This document shows positions 47,779 to 57,882 of a stretch of DNA of 64,000 nt, in pieces (position 1 is the stretch's first letter; every line of letters begins with the position of its first letter). The DNA comes from Paramecium octaurelia (taxonomy: Eukaryota; Ciliophora; Oligohymenophorea; Peniculida; Parameciidae): NCBI GenBank assembly GCA_905182995.1, contig CAJJDP010000148.1, positions 146,727 through 210,726 of the forward strand. The letters run 5' to 3'. A program made the position numbers and the translations under genes. The notes beneath the pieces were generated by a model that saw only the letters and a program-made list of their open reading frames with translations, ran no database searches and was not told where the DNA came from.

Positions 47779-49913
47779 ATGTAATAATCTATTCACTAAT
47801 AAAAAATAGTCGAATATACTAATCAAGGTACAACTTCATTTGCACATTAGGTGAATATGTTTAATTGGAAGATTATATACGAGTAAATCAAACAGTGTAG
47901 ATGAATTTTTCATAAGCCTTAGTAGAATGCATCCAATATACGAGGGATAGTGAAGAACACTTGCAATGCATTCAATAAATTCTGAAGTAACACTTTTCCA
48001 AAAATATCAAGACAATAAATTGATTTCAATTTTAAAGATAATCAAGGGAACACTGCCTTGATCTAGGCAGCAAAAAGCGGCAAAATCAGTATATTGAATG
48101 AAATCATTAAATACAAAGAAAAGTTTGAGAAAAAATAATTTAAGCTCGCACTTGATATTGCAATACAATCAGAATAAGATAATTGGGATATCGTAGAGAC
48201 TTTGCTTCAATTAACTTCACTGGAAAAGCCTCAACATCTGATCAAATCTATGCGCAAAGGCAATTTTAAAACTGCTCAAAAGATCATTGAATAATATGGG
48301 GCTTCTGGATAGGATGAAAATGGAGACACGGCCTTACATGTAGCTTCTCGACTGGGCAATCTATAAATTATTAAAAGCATATGTCAAAAAGAAAATCTCT
48401 ATAAAAAAAAAAATTTATTGCACCAAACACCATTAGATGTGGCTTGCAATCAAGAAACTAGAAACCAACTAATCGAAGAAGAAATTCAATTCCAAAAATC
48501 ACCAAATAGGAAAAGAAGATAGGAAGATTTCAATGACAATAATTAGATCTCTCAGAAACCTTAAAAATATGAGGATTTTAATGAAATATTGTAAAAACCA
48601 CCCAAGGTGTTTCATGATCAAGCAATCCAAACTGAGAACAAAGAAAAGAAAGACTCGGAATCGTAAATTCCAGAGCATAATTACATCAATCAACCATTCT
48701 ATGATTAATTGATCTCTGAAGCCCTTGTTACTCTACCTCAACATAGGATTAGTCTAGATGACATTGTGAAGTAATTTCTCAATTATATCAAGGTAATTAT
48801 CCTTTGAAATCAATACATTCTCTTAAGAATTGAATAAATTGTAGGAGGAACAAAGGCCCATCATTGACAAGATTGTATAGATGGTTGATGAAGTATGAAT
48901 CTGTTCTCATTCAATTATTAGACTGTTCAATCTGTATGTTCTAAGTCTCGTGCCTTTCTATACGGTTCTTGCTAAACTGGTCTAAATTTACTTGACTCTG
49001 ATATTGATATTGTGATCGAAACAAACGAATTACAAAGGATCTCATTGTATAAGATTGCTGAATAATTTAAAGTATTATGGTATATAGTTTTAGACACAAG
49101 GCTTTATTAAGGAGGTGAAGGTTATTGATAATGCTAGGAAACCTGTTTTGAAAATGCAATGTTCATAAGAATTTCAAAATAAACTTATTGATATTACCAT
49201 TAGTAAGAATGATCATTCTGGGAGAAAGACTGCTAATTCGATGGTTGAATTCCAGAAGGAATTTAAATAGTTTAAAAGTCTTGCTTTAATCTTGAAGTTT
49301 TACTTTAAATCAATCAATCTATTAAATGCCTATCAAGTATCTCAATCATATGAAACAAGGGTGGTTTGAATAGCTATTGCATTCTGACTATGATCTTAGC
49401 CTTACTACAAATTAAACGAGTGCGTGATATTGACAATGAAGAGATTGGTAAGACCTTTTTGGACTTTTTCGATCTATATAGTTAAGATATCGATTACTTT
49501 AATAAAATTATCAATATTGTTCCGTCCCAATCAGAGAATATGTAAGTTGATGAACCTAATATTTACTAATAACAATTTCCTTAGTTGTAAAGATTCATGT
49601 AATTTTAGTGATCAAGGACAGTAAGAATTAGTTATATTGGATTTACATAATAAAGGCAATAACATTGCTAGCAGCACCTTCAAAATCAAGCACATCAAAG
49701 TAACAATTCCTATTTAAATTAAAGAATGCCTTGACACTCGCTTATAGTACTATATTGAATTCTCAAAAATGCGAAGAGCCCTGCTTTTTCTCCAGATACA
49801 ATAAACCTGTTTGTTGTATACTAAAATAAATCATCTAACAATCAAAGAACCATCACTTGACTGGACCATATAAATCAAAATAGCCATTTTATTTCTTTAA
49901 TAATACTTATTGA
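47779..49913 (+). CDS. Ankyrin-repeat / non-canonical poly(A) polymerase (TENT4/Trf4-like) fusion
   Basis: The product is 647 residues in nine exons; eight introns of 22-29 nt at 47828, 47987, 48771, 48893, 49072, 49337, 49587 and 49700. Residues about 70-200 carry ankyrin-type repeats (KDNQGNTALIQAAKSGKI, DENGDTALHVASRLGNLQI, HQTPLDVAC). A charged linker follows. The second half is a Pol-beta-fold nucleotidyltransferase: FLYGSCQTGLNLLDSDIDIV with the first two catalytic acids, NKLIDITISKND with the third. The PAP/OAS1 core has AYQGGLNSYCILTMILALLQ, and LDLHNKGNNIASSTFKIKHI matches the Trf4 nucleotide-recognition segment. Enzymes of this group add A or U tails to RNA for decay or stabilisation. 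The ankyrin fusion is unusual. Confidence 0.86.
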
Positions 49914-50046
49914 CACATGTAATATCATTTTCTAATTATATTGATAATCTTTAAATATTGTTTAAAACACAAAAATAACACAACTATGTTAACATCTTAA
50001 TTGATTAGACAGCATAAAAATATCAAATTATATTTATAAACAATTA

Positions 50047-50901
50047 TCATTTCATCTTATCTAATTAGTTTAAATACTTTAGATGTTCTTTCTCGAGTCT
50101 AGCAATTTCATCATCAAACGGATCCTAGTTCATATTACTTACTGGTTTATTTGACATGACCTTCACAGGAGCATCCTCCTTTTTTTTGGCCACAGGTTTT
50201 GGTATATTTCTGGCAAATTCCATGGCCTTTTGTCTCGATATGTTTGTAATAATACCTTGAATTAATTTCAGGTTGCTTAGTCTCTTTTTTCTTGATAGTT
50301 ATTATATTGGTTGAATTAAACTGCCTGACTTATTCTGCAAATTCTTGCCTTTTTTGTACTTTTTCTTTTTCCTTTGCCCATTCTTCCCCACTAATATTAG
50401 GGCCCAAGCCTCCTAATTTGGCATTTGCAGTCTTTTTCATTATCTCGTAATCTTTGATGGTGTATGGTTTGTACCGTTACGAATCCCCTACTTGTTGTTA
50501 TTATTATTTTGCAGATTGGGATCTTTGTTCCATTTTCTTTTGAGGTTCAGTAGCTGTTTGCCTTACTTAATAGTCGTGGGTGGGTTGAAAATATTACTAT
50601 TGACTCAGGTATTATAGCGAATCTTGGATCTATTACTCTGGTATATATGGGTTGTGTTAATATAAGGTTTAATGGTGTTGTTGGTGGTTGTATTGAATTT
50701 GTGTAAGTACAGGTTGAACATTAACTTATTATTGCAAAGGTTATTGAATCTGAGGACTTCTATGTTGATCTGAGATAAGTGACATATGATACATTCGAAG
50801 TCTTTCTTGATTGGCTATTAACAGGAATTGAGAACAGACTCTAGCCCATTCCTACCCATGACTGTTGTTTTGCCCTTGAACCTTTCCTAGAAAGTTGACA
50901 T
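50047..50901 (-). CDS. JHY-like ciliary protein
   Basis: The product is 270 residues with introns at 50862-50881 (20 nt) and 50234-50255 (22 nt). A Gln/His/Pro-rich middle precedes the block KPYTIKDYEIMKKTANAKL-GGLGPN. Then come KRQEFAEQVRQFNSTNI, RQKAMEFARNIPKPVAKKK, and an acidic end DPFDDEIARLEKEHLKYL. From memory, the motifs GGLGP, EYAxQV-x-xN and RQKAxE(F/Y)AxxIPKP occur in the same order near the C-terminus of vertebrate JHY, needed for normal ependymal cilia. A role in the axoneme or basal body would fit a ciliate. The N-terminus is not conserved as far as I can tell. Confidence 0.7.
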
Positions 50902-51250
50902 TATAAATTATTATATGTATAATATTAACCCTTCTAAAAGTGCAATCCATTTTGTATGAATTCTTTGAATAGCTCAAGCAGGTTTATTCCTATTCAACAT
51001 GGTAATTGAGTTCTCTCAAATAAACTATAAGACCACACCATTGGCTTTTTGTTGAATTTTTTGGAAGCGAACACTGAAGTAGATAAAGTTATTACGAGCA
51101 TTTTAGTATTCATTTAAGGAGGTTTCAATTATTTTTGAGCTTGTTTGCAATTCGAATTTTATAATAGAATATTTCGTTGAGTATATTTATAAGTTTTTGA
51201 GGAATAGAAGACTTAATAATTATTTTTCTTAGCATATATTTTCATTGATA
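50902..51250. other. Divergent promoter region, nothing else recognised
   Basis: About 350 bp between two divergently transcribed genes. I see no ORF worth calling and no RNA gene. Confidence 0.55.
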
Positions 51251-52105
51251 ATGCCCAGGAATAAGAAGAAATGCGGGAGGCCACCTAAATCCGAGAACAC
51301 TGAGGAGATAGAGTATATGGACGAGGGATATATAGCGACCAATTAATTTGCCTTGGAACTTCTATAATTGATCACAGAGATGGCTAATTATAAATTACTC
51401 ACGATAACAGGGCCAGCTCCAGGTAAAAATGATGAGGAAAAAAAAAAATATAAGAAAAAGTGTCTAAAGAACAGAAAGGAAATTGAAAAAGAACAAAAAT
51501 GGTTGAGAAGTAAGTTAAGTATCGAGGAGGACTAGGTGTTCTTCTTGAGGAATCAAAATGATAATCCCAGGAAATATCGATTAGTGGATGGGAAGTTGGT
51601 TAAGTGTGGAGATGAATCATCTAATAATATTTTTTAACTCCAAAATGATAATTACAAAGCCAACAGTTTTACTAAGAGCATCCTAAGAGTTTGCAATGAG
51701 TTAAATACAGAGATTTAAAACTTTATAAAACAACTAGTTATTATATTCTTACAATCTAACAAATCAATAAACGAGTTTTAAGAACAATTTTTTTCATTAT
51801 TTAATTCCTAATCGGAGTAAGAATATAAAGAAATAAGACAATGGGATGAATTATTTGAAATCTCATTTGATGAAAAGTTATCTTTAATGTAGAGTGAAAT
51901 TGATTAATTCAAAACTAAATATTCTCTAAATTTAGACCTAGAGCAAAGTCAAATGAAAGTTGAATAAAAAAGAATCGATGTCTTAAAAAACCAACAGTTG
52001 AACATTGAGGTCTTTAAAAGTATATAAGGACCCAATCGACCCTTGAAACTATTCACAAGAAGAATACACAGTCTATTCCATAAGCATTATAGTTTGGAAG
52101 AATGA
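51251..52105 (+). CDS. Basic coiled-coil protein, possible DNA-binding
   Basis: The product is 284 residues in a single exon. It begins MPRNKKKCGRPPKSENTEE, with an AT-hook-like GRPPK, followed by a strongly basic helix (KNDEEKKKYKKKCLKNRKE) that resembles the basic region of a bZIP factor. Hydrophobic-acidic helices and a coiled coil follow (NLDLEQSQMKVEQKRIDVL). This layout is compatible with a bZIP-like or other nuclear protein, but the leucine spacing after the basic region is not clear enough to assign a family. Confidence 0.7.
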
Positions 52106-52572
52106 TATTAATTTAATTATCACTAATAATTTGTCTCTTCTTTTAATGTTTCTATTATTATTGTTCTATAACTAAGTCAAATCTCTGACCAACAAGAGGG
52201 TTAGCAAAGGATGCAGACTTCTTTGATGTGTTAAATTTCTTGAATTAAATTAGGTCAAATAATTCAAATGCATTATGTATAAATCAACGATTTGTGATTG
52301 CAATAGGTTTAATTCTATTGTTAAAATAACCATCAAGGGGTAAAATAGAATTAAATAAAGCTAATATTTATGATTATTTTAATTCGATAATGAATAATAA
52401 CACTTGAATTATTTTTCATCCTCTGCATTTTAGATAGCAGGGTTATTTTTTAGATTAGATGTGGTTATGATCACATCAACTGGTTTGAGTTTATAAAAGT
52501 ATAAGGTCGAATTATTGGATCATGTGAAGTTAGTACAGTCGATAATTAAAAGCTGTTTATTAATTTAATATA
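52106..52572. other. Spacer with weak minus-strand reading frames
   Basis: On the minus strand short frames read SKKSASFANPLVGQRFDLVI and KPVDVIITTSNLKNNPAIQ, which look protein-like but cannot be joined or given a start. It may be a small unresolved gene. Otherwise this is the promoter of the kinase at 52573. Confidence 0.35.
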
Positions 52573-54074
52573 ATGAAGCAACCTCCTAAGATGAGTTAGG
52601 CAAGCAGTCCAAACAACAAACTCATCAGTACTCTATTACTGAAACAAAAGAGTCCTTCATAGTATGCAATTCAGAGTCCAGCAGTCTCTCCTACTCAAGT
52701 GAGTTTGCCGAAAGGTCTGTATCAAAGCAAGAACACATCAATTGATTTGTCCAAATTGGCCAGTCTGATGAAGCAATAGAAAGCGAAGTAGCCATCCGAA
52801 GGACAGAAAGACTCAATGAACTAGTTGATAGCAAAGGCTCGTGCAATTGCAATGTCTGCAAAGACACCAACAGGCCCGATTCATATTCGGAATGATTCAA
52901 CGCAGGTTCGGAAGGAGAACAAAGAGCCAGAGGTGGTGAGTCCAAAGGTTTCAGATACGAAATAGATGGGGAAGGCAGCATTTACATTTGAATATGTAAT
53001 AGGAATCGGAGGATTTGGGAAGGTATGGAAGGTGAAGAGAGTGGGATAGCAATACGCTATGAAGGAGATGTCTAAAGCCTTGGTGATAACAAAGAAGAGT
53101 GTGAACTCAGTGATGAATGAGCGTATGTTGCTCAGTCAACTCAAGCACACATTCTTGATCAACATGTACTATGCATTTCAAGATCGAGAGAATCTGTACC
53201 TGGTGATGGACTACATGTGTGGAGGTGACTTGCGATTTCACATTGGGAGAATGAGACGATTCAATGAGGAACAGACTAGTAATAGTATTCGATGATAATA
53301 AGAGTTTTTTGTGGCCTCTATTTTTATTGGTCTTGAGTACCTGCACACAAACAACATCATCCACAGAGACATCAAACCAGAAAACTTGGTGCTTGATGAA
53401 AAGGGTTTTGTGCACATTACCGATTTAGGTATTGCTCGTGTTATGAAGCCTGAAAATTCTAGTGATACGAGTGGAACACCTGGTTATATGGGTAATCAGT
53501 TAATCATTTAATAAGCAATTAGCTCCTGAGGTGATGTGTAGATAGAACCACACTTTTGCAGTCGATTACTATGCTTTGGGTGTAATTGCTTATGAGTTTA
53601 TGTTGGGCAGAGTATGAATTAAGATTTAATCAAATGTAGCGACCCTACGTTGGTCGATCTCGACAGGAGATTCGGGATCAAATACTGGCCAGATAAGTCT
53701 AAATTAGAGCAAGTGAAGTCCCTCCTAATTGGAGTGCCGAGGCAGTTGATTTTGTGAATCGTTTATTACAACGTAAACCCAATAGTCGACTTGGTTATAA
53801 TGGAGGACATGAAATCAAATTGCATCCTTGGTTCAAGAGTTTCCCATGGTCCAAGTTATAAAACAGAGAATTCACTGCTCCATTCATTCCAAATCCGAGT
53901 GATGATAATTTTGATTAACGTCAAATAGTGATCGAGGATGAAGAGAATGCTGAATTGATCAGTTAGAATATGCAATTGTTGAGAGATCCCAATGTTCAGC
54001 AACAGTTTGTTGGCTACGAATATCAAGCGCATAATAATGAGAGGGTCTTCGTCTTTGATTAATAAAAATAATGA
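52573..54074 (+). CDS. AGC-family protein kinase, YANK/STK32-like, second copy
   Basis: The product is 472 residues in four exons (introns 53279-53302, 24 nt; 53492-53522, 31 nt; 53612-53639, 28 nt). After a 130-residue basic N-terminal extension the domain reads GIGGFGKVWKVK, AMKEMSKAL, INMYYAFQDRENLYLVMDYM, GGDLRFHIGRMRRF, HRDIKPENLVLDEK, DLGIARV, SGTPGYMAPEVM. These are close matches, in order, to the kinase at 43010. The two share an insertion-free YANK-like core, the DLG variant of DFG, and a C-terminal FVGYEYQ segment. The 24-nt intron is 3n but contains an in-frame TGA if retained. The stop overlaps the start of the Hsp40 gene by four bases (ATGA, 54071-54074). Confidence 0.9.
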
Positions 54075-55268
54075 AGCTATCACTCACATTATTTACACTT
54101 CTAATATCTATTTATTGTGCCGTGCATAGAGAATATTACGATATCTTGGGAGTCTCTCCAAATGCTTCAGTCTAAGACATCAAGAAGGCCTATCGTAAAC
54201 TATCACAGCAATACCATCCCGACAGAAATCAAGGTGATCCAGATGCAAATGAAAAATTCTCGAAAATCAACGTGGGTATTGGAGAATCCTATGATTTTAG
54301 CATATGAGGTTCTATCAGACCCAGAGTAGAGGAAAAAGTATGATAAGGGAGGAGTTGACGGTCTCAATAGTCAGGGAATGTAGCATCACGATCCATTTGA
54401 TATATTCGGATCATTTTTTGGAAGAGAATAGTAGGGAGAACGAAAGGGCCCAGAATTGAAGGTTAAGGTTAGAGTCACTTTGGAGGATATTTACAATGGC
54501 AAAGAGATCCCAGTCTATTTGACTAAACAAATATTATGTCCACATTGTAGAGGTTCAGGAGCTGATGATCCAGATCTCGTGGAGACATGTCCAGTTTGTA
54601 AAGGTGTTGGAAGTGTCTAGAAAAGACAATAAGTGGGTTTTGGATGTAAGTTAATTTATCGACAATATAAGTTTTTTAAACATTCCAAGCCACGTGTGAT
54701 AGATGTTATGGAACAGGAAAGATCATCAAAAAAAAGTGCCATCTTTGTAAAGGTGATAAGGTAATAGAATGTCATTGATTCTTAGATCATTCCTGGAGCT
54801 GATAATATCAGTTTGTATATAGAGAAAGGAATCTAGGACAAGCAAACTATTGTAATCATTTACATCGATATGCTATTTAGAAATATGAGAATATGGCTGA
54901 TGAACGTAATGATTCTGGCACTTCGGATCTCGTCTTTTAAATTGAACAAATACCACATGCATTCTTTTAAAGACAAGGAACTGATTTAAGATGCAAAGTG
55001 GAGATCACTTTGAAGGAAGCCTTACTTGGATTCAAGAAGAAGATCAAACATCTTGATAATCATTTTGTGAGAATTGATAAGGAAGGCATTACAAAGCCTG
55101 GGGAAGTGTAAGTCATAAAAGGGGAAGGAATGCCATAACACGAGTTTTCATCTCAACATGGAGATTTATATGTAGAATACAAAGTGGTGATTCCAGATTT
55201 CAATGGGGAACAACTTAGATGTAAATATAAATTATTATCACATAGAATGGTAAAAATTCTTTTAATGA
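54071..55268 (+). CDS. ER-lumenal type I Hsp40 (DnaJ; Scj1/ERdj-like)
   Basis: The product is 355 residues in six exons (introns 54276-54300, 54646-54671, 54761-54785, 54852-54880, 55221-55245). A signal peptide ([17 protein letters not shown]) leads directly to the J domain, [20 protein letters not shown] with YHPDRN, the HPD that stimulates Hsp70 ATPase. The zinc-finger region has [24 protein letters not shown] and a fourth, variant CHLCKGDK. The C-terminal substrate-binding domain ([37 protein letters not shown]) resembles Scj1 and DNAJB11. No KDEL-type ending is seen (it ends QWQKFFQ). It would work with BiP in secretory-protein folding. The start overlaps the kinase stop upstream. Confidence 0.93.
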
Positions 55269-55362
55269 ATATAATATAAATGTATAATTTACATGTTTTT
55301 GTTTATTTACGTGCTTCATAGTACAAAGGGTTTATACCTATTTTTAATATTATATTAAATTA

Positions 55363-55984
55363 ATGTACTCAAGTTATCAGATAGTGATTGAAAACGAACC
55401 TGAATGTGTGAATTTGTAAGACATCCCCATACTGTATGTGAACTCAATAGCATTGCAATTTAAGGATGAATAGATGACGGAGTTTAAAGTCATCGAATTT
55501 GCATTGATAATACTCTCAATGTTGATTAGTATGATTTGTGGTGCACGTTACTTGATGTGAGCATGAAATTAGTTAATGTTAGTGTGTCGATGACTTACAT
55601 GTGTTAGACAACAATCAGCATATTGGCACTCCTATCATTGATGTTAATGATATTGCCTTCAATCACTCTATGTTCTAAGACTTTCAAGATGAGTTTGCAT
55701 ATGTAGAGAATAGCACAATTGTTATATTTATCATTATTGATCATGGGATCTGTAATATTTTTTTTTTTCAAACTCAAACTTATCAAGAATGTAGACTGTA
55801 AGGGAAGGTAATAGTGGAGGAAGTAGGAACACTGCCATTCCTATTGGAAATTCTTTGTTGTCTGATGAATCTAACTTACGTAAGTTACTTGCATTATGTC
55901 ACAGTGCAATATTGCAATAAGGAGTAACCAATCAGAATGCAGATAGTGCAGAAGATTATGAACACAATAGTACCAATAATTTGA
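55363..55984 (+). CDS. Small polytopic membrane protein, unknown function
   Basis: The product is about 192 residues. After a 55-residue soluble leader there are four or five hydrophobic segments (FALIILSMLISMICGARYL, TTISILALLSLMLMILPSIT, LLYLSLLIMGSVIFFFF, LPFLLEILCCLMNLTYVSYL). A 26-nt intron (55557-55582) is clear. A second frame change is needed after the poly-T run near 55767. Either a very short 17-nt intron at about 55790-55806 or a one-base length error in the T run would do. The arrangement resembles small tetraspanning Golgi/ER or Frag1-type proteins, but I have no motif. Confidence 0.65.
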
Positions 55985-56006
55985 TATTATATTATAATTT
56001 ATAAAC

Positions 56007-56252
56007 ATGGGATGCGTAATTACAAACGAGAAAGTTGCTCTCTAGAAAACCATGATGATGGAGTCCACATTCAACAAGGAACAACGAGAGAAGGAGTAGC
56101 GGATCAAAGCACATCTTATTTTAGACGAATACCGTCAAACCAAAACAATTAGAAAGTAAATCAAATTGCAATCGGACGTCAAGGATGCTTTACTAGAGTA
56201 ACTCACAAGGAATAAAACAGTAACTCCTCAAAAGTCCTCGATTGCCAATTGA
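56007..56252 (+). CDS. Small MGC-lipidated protein, unknown function
   Basis: The product is 81 residues in a single exon. MGCVITNEK is a good dual lipidation signal (N-myristoyl glycine plus palmitoylated cysteine), so the protein should sit on the cytoplasmic face of a membrane. The rest is a charged amphipathic helix (FNKEQREKEQRIKAHLILDE, TIRKQIKLQSDVKDALLEQL). Small lipidated helical proteins of this type in ciliates often reach the ciliary membrane. It lies 22 bp after the membrane protein and is convergent with the next kinase. Confidence 0.72.
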
Positions 56253-56273
56253 ATTATATATATATGTTTTCAT

Positions 56274-57342
56274 TCATTTAATTAAGTAACCCCTTACTGT
56301 TTCATACCAGTAGTGAGTCAGACTTTCCAATTTGCTCTAAACACAATCCTTTATCTAGCCAAAAAGTGTTTTCTAGTCATCAGAGTCAATGGCAATTTGA
56401 TATTTACGAATCCGATGTTGCAGGGCTTCTTTTATTGTCATTCTTTTGTCTTCCTCAGTCAAACACTTGTTGATGAAATCATTAACTACTTCATCCTCCT
56501 CTTCTCGAGTGTCTCTCCTCTTATTCTCCCTTTGCTGATATTGAATACACTTACAAAAGACACTCCAATGATTCAAATGGATGGATTTTATAAAATAATT
56601 AGTGCAAAATAATTCCCAAAGCCCATACATCCTACTTGTCACTGTAGATGGTTCGCTTATTGCTTTTGTGGACTTCTGGTGCCATTGTCTCAGGAGTTCC
56701 ACACTTGACCGATTCAGTTCCCAGTCCATTGTCTGAAATGCTCTTGGCAAATCCAAAATCAATGATCTTTATCTAATCAACATTTGCATGATCATTACCT
56801 ATCTCTTTTTCAACAGGATGTTGTCTAATTTCAAATCCCTGTGGATGATTTTGTGTTTCTGCAATTCTTCCAGACCATTAAGAATTTGCTAAAAATATTA
56901 AATGGCCTCATTTCTACTAAACTCTTGATACCGCTTGCTTAGAGACTCTCATTTTATACATACTTATTACCATCGCATAATTCCATTATTATGTAATGCT
57001 TATCATCAATCTTTACATCATCATAAATCTTAGCAATATTCTTTGATTTTAAACTTTTCTACAATTCTATTTCCGAGCTGACTCTCTCGTTCCCAATCAT
57101 CACTCTTATTGCCACCTTCTTGTTCCTATTCTAACACTAAATCATTAACTAAAGATTCTTACTTTCCATCCCGCATATACCTAACAATAAGAACCTTTCC
57201 CCAATAAATTATCAGAATTATAGCAGTATTCTCCTATAGTAATTATTGCACCCTAATCTAAGATTTCTCTTTTTTATTTAAAGCATCTTTCAAGATCGTT
57301 TCTTCGAGTTTCAATCCTAAACTTCTCCCTCTTCTTTTACAT
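56274..57342 (-). CDS. Protein kinase-like protein lacking the VAIK lysine (possible pseudokinase)
   Basis: The product is 322 residues in five exons (introns 57137-57162, 26 nt; 56948-56970, 23 nt; 56773-56798, 26 nt; 56530-56554, 25 nt). The Gly-rich loop LGKGSYCQVYAG is normal. The next strand reads KKVAIRVMIG, so the ATP-anchoring lysine is arginine. The later motifs are intact: HRDLKLDNILL, DFGFAKSI, CGTPETMAPEV (with ETMAPE for the usual YMAPE) and DVWALGIILHQLFY. The family is closest to ULK/CAMK-like ciliate kinases such as the one at 5996. It may be inactive or use another lysine, as WNK does. Confidence 0.85.
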
Positions 57343-57558
57343 CTACTTCAAAAATATATATATATATAAATTAATATTAATGACACTCATATATATAATA
57401 ATTATTGTATACTCTTCTAGTTATCTCCAATCACTAAAATTGTTGATAATCAGTATAAATACTGCGTAGAAATATTTCATTTAAAATGTTATATATGATG
57501 AATTATCAATTGCTCAATTATCCTAAAATTTAATACAAACCTAAATAAATAAATTTAA

Positions 57559-57882
57559 ATGGATTTAGAAGACAACGACTTCTTGGCAGATGGTGACAAT
57601 CGCAATGTGAGATCCCGGAATAAGAACAATAATAATAAGAGAAACAACAAGGTAGAGACAGTGCAAAGAGATTAATAAAAATAAAAAAGGCAGGAACAAT
57701 AACATAAAGATGAAGAATGGTCGGATGAAGAGGAGAAGAAGAATAATGCCAAGAGGTTGTAACAGTAGGAGAAGAAATTAAAGCTAGCCTAGAAGCAATT
57801 AGAATTTAAGAAAGACGAGGAAGAAATGTAACCAAAATTAAAGGGCAAAGAAAAAAGACAAGCTCATATACACGATCTATGA
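57559..57882 (+). CDS. Small charged low-complexity protein
   Basis: The product is 107 residues in one exon: MDLEDNDFLADGDNRNVRSR, then Asn/Lys/Gln-rich sequence, EEWSDEEKKNNAKRLQQQE and a Lys/Glu helix. It looks disordered, probably nuclear or RNA-associated; I recognise no family. Its TGA ends at 57882 and the stop of the opposite-strand kinase begins at 57883, so there is no base between the two genes. Confidence 0.65.
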
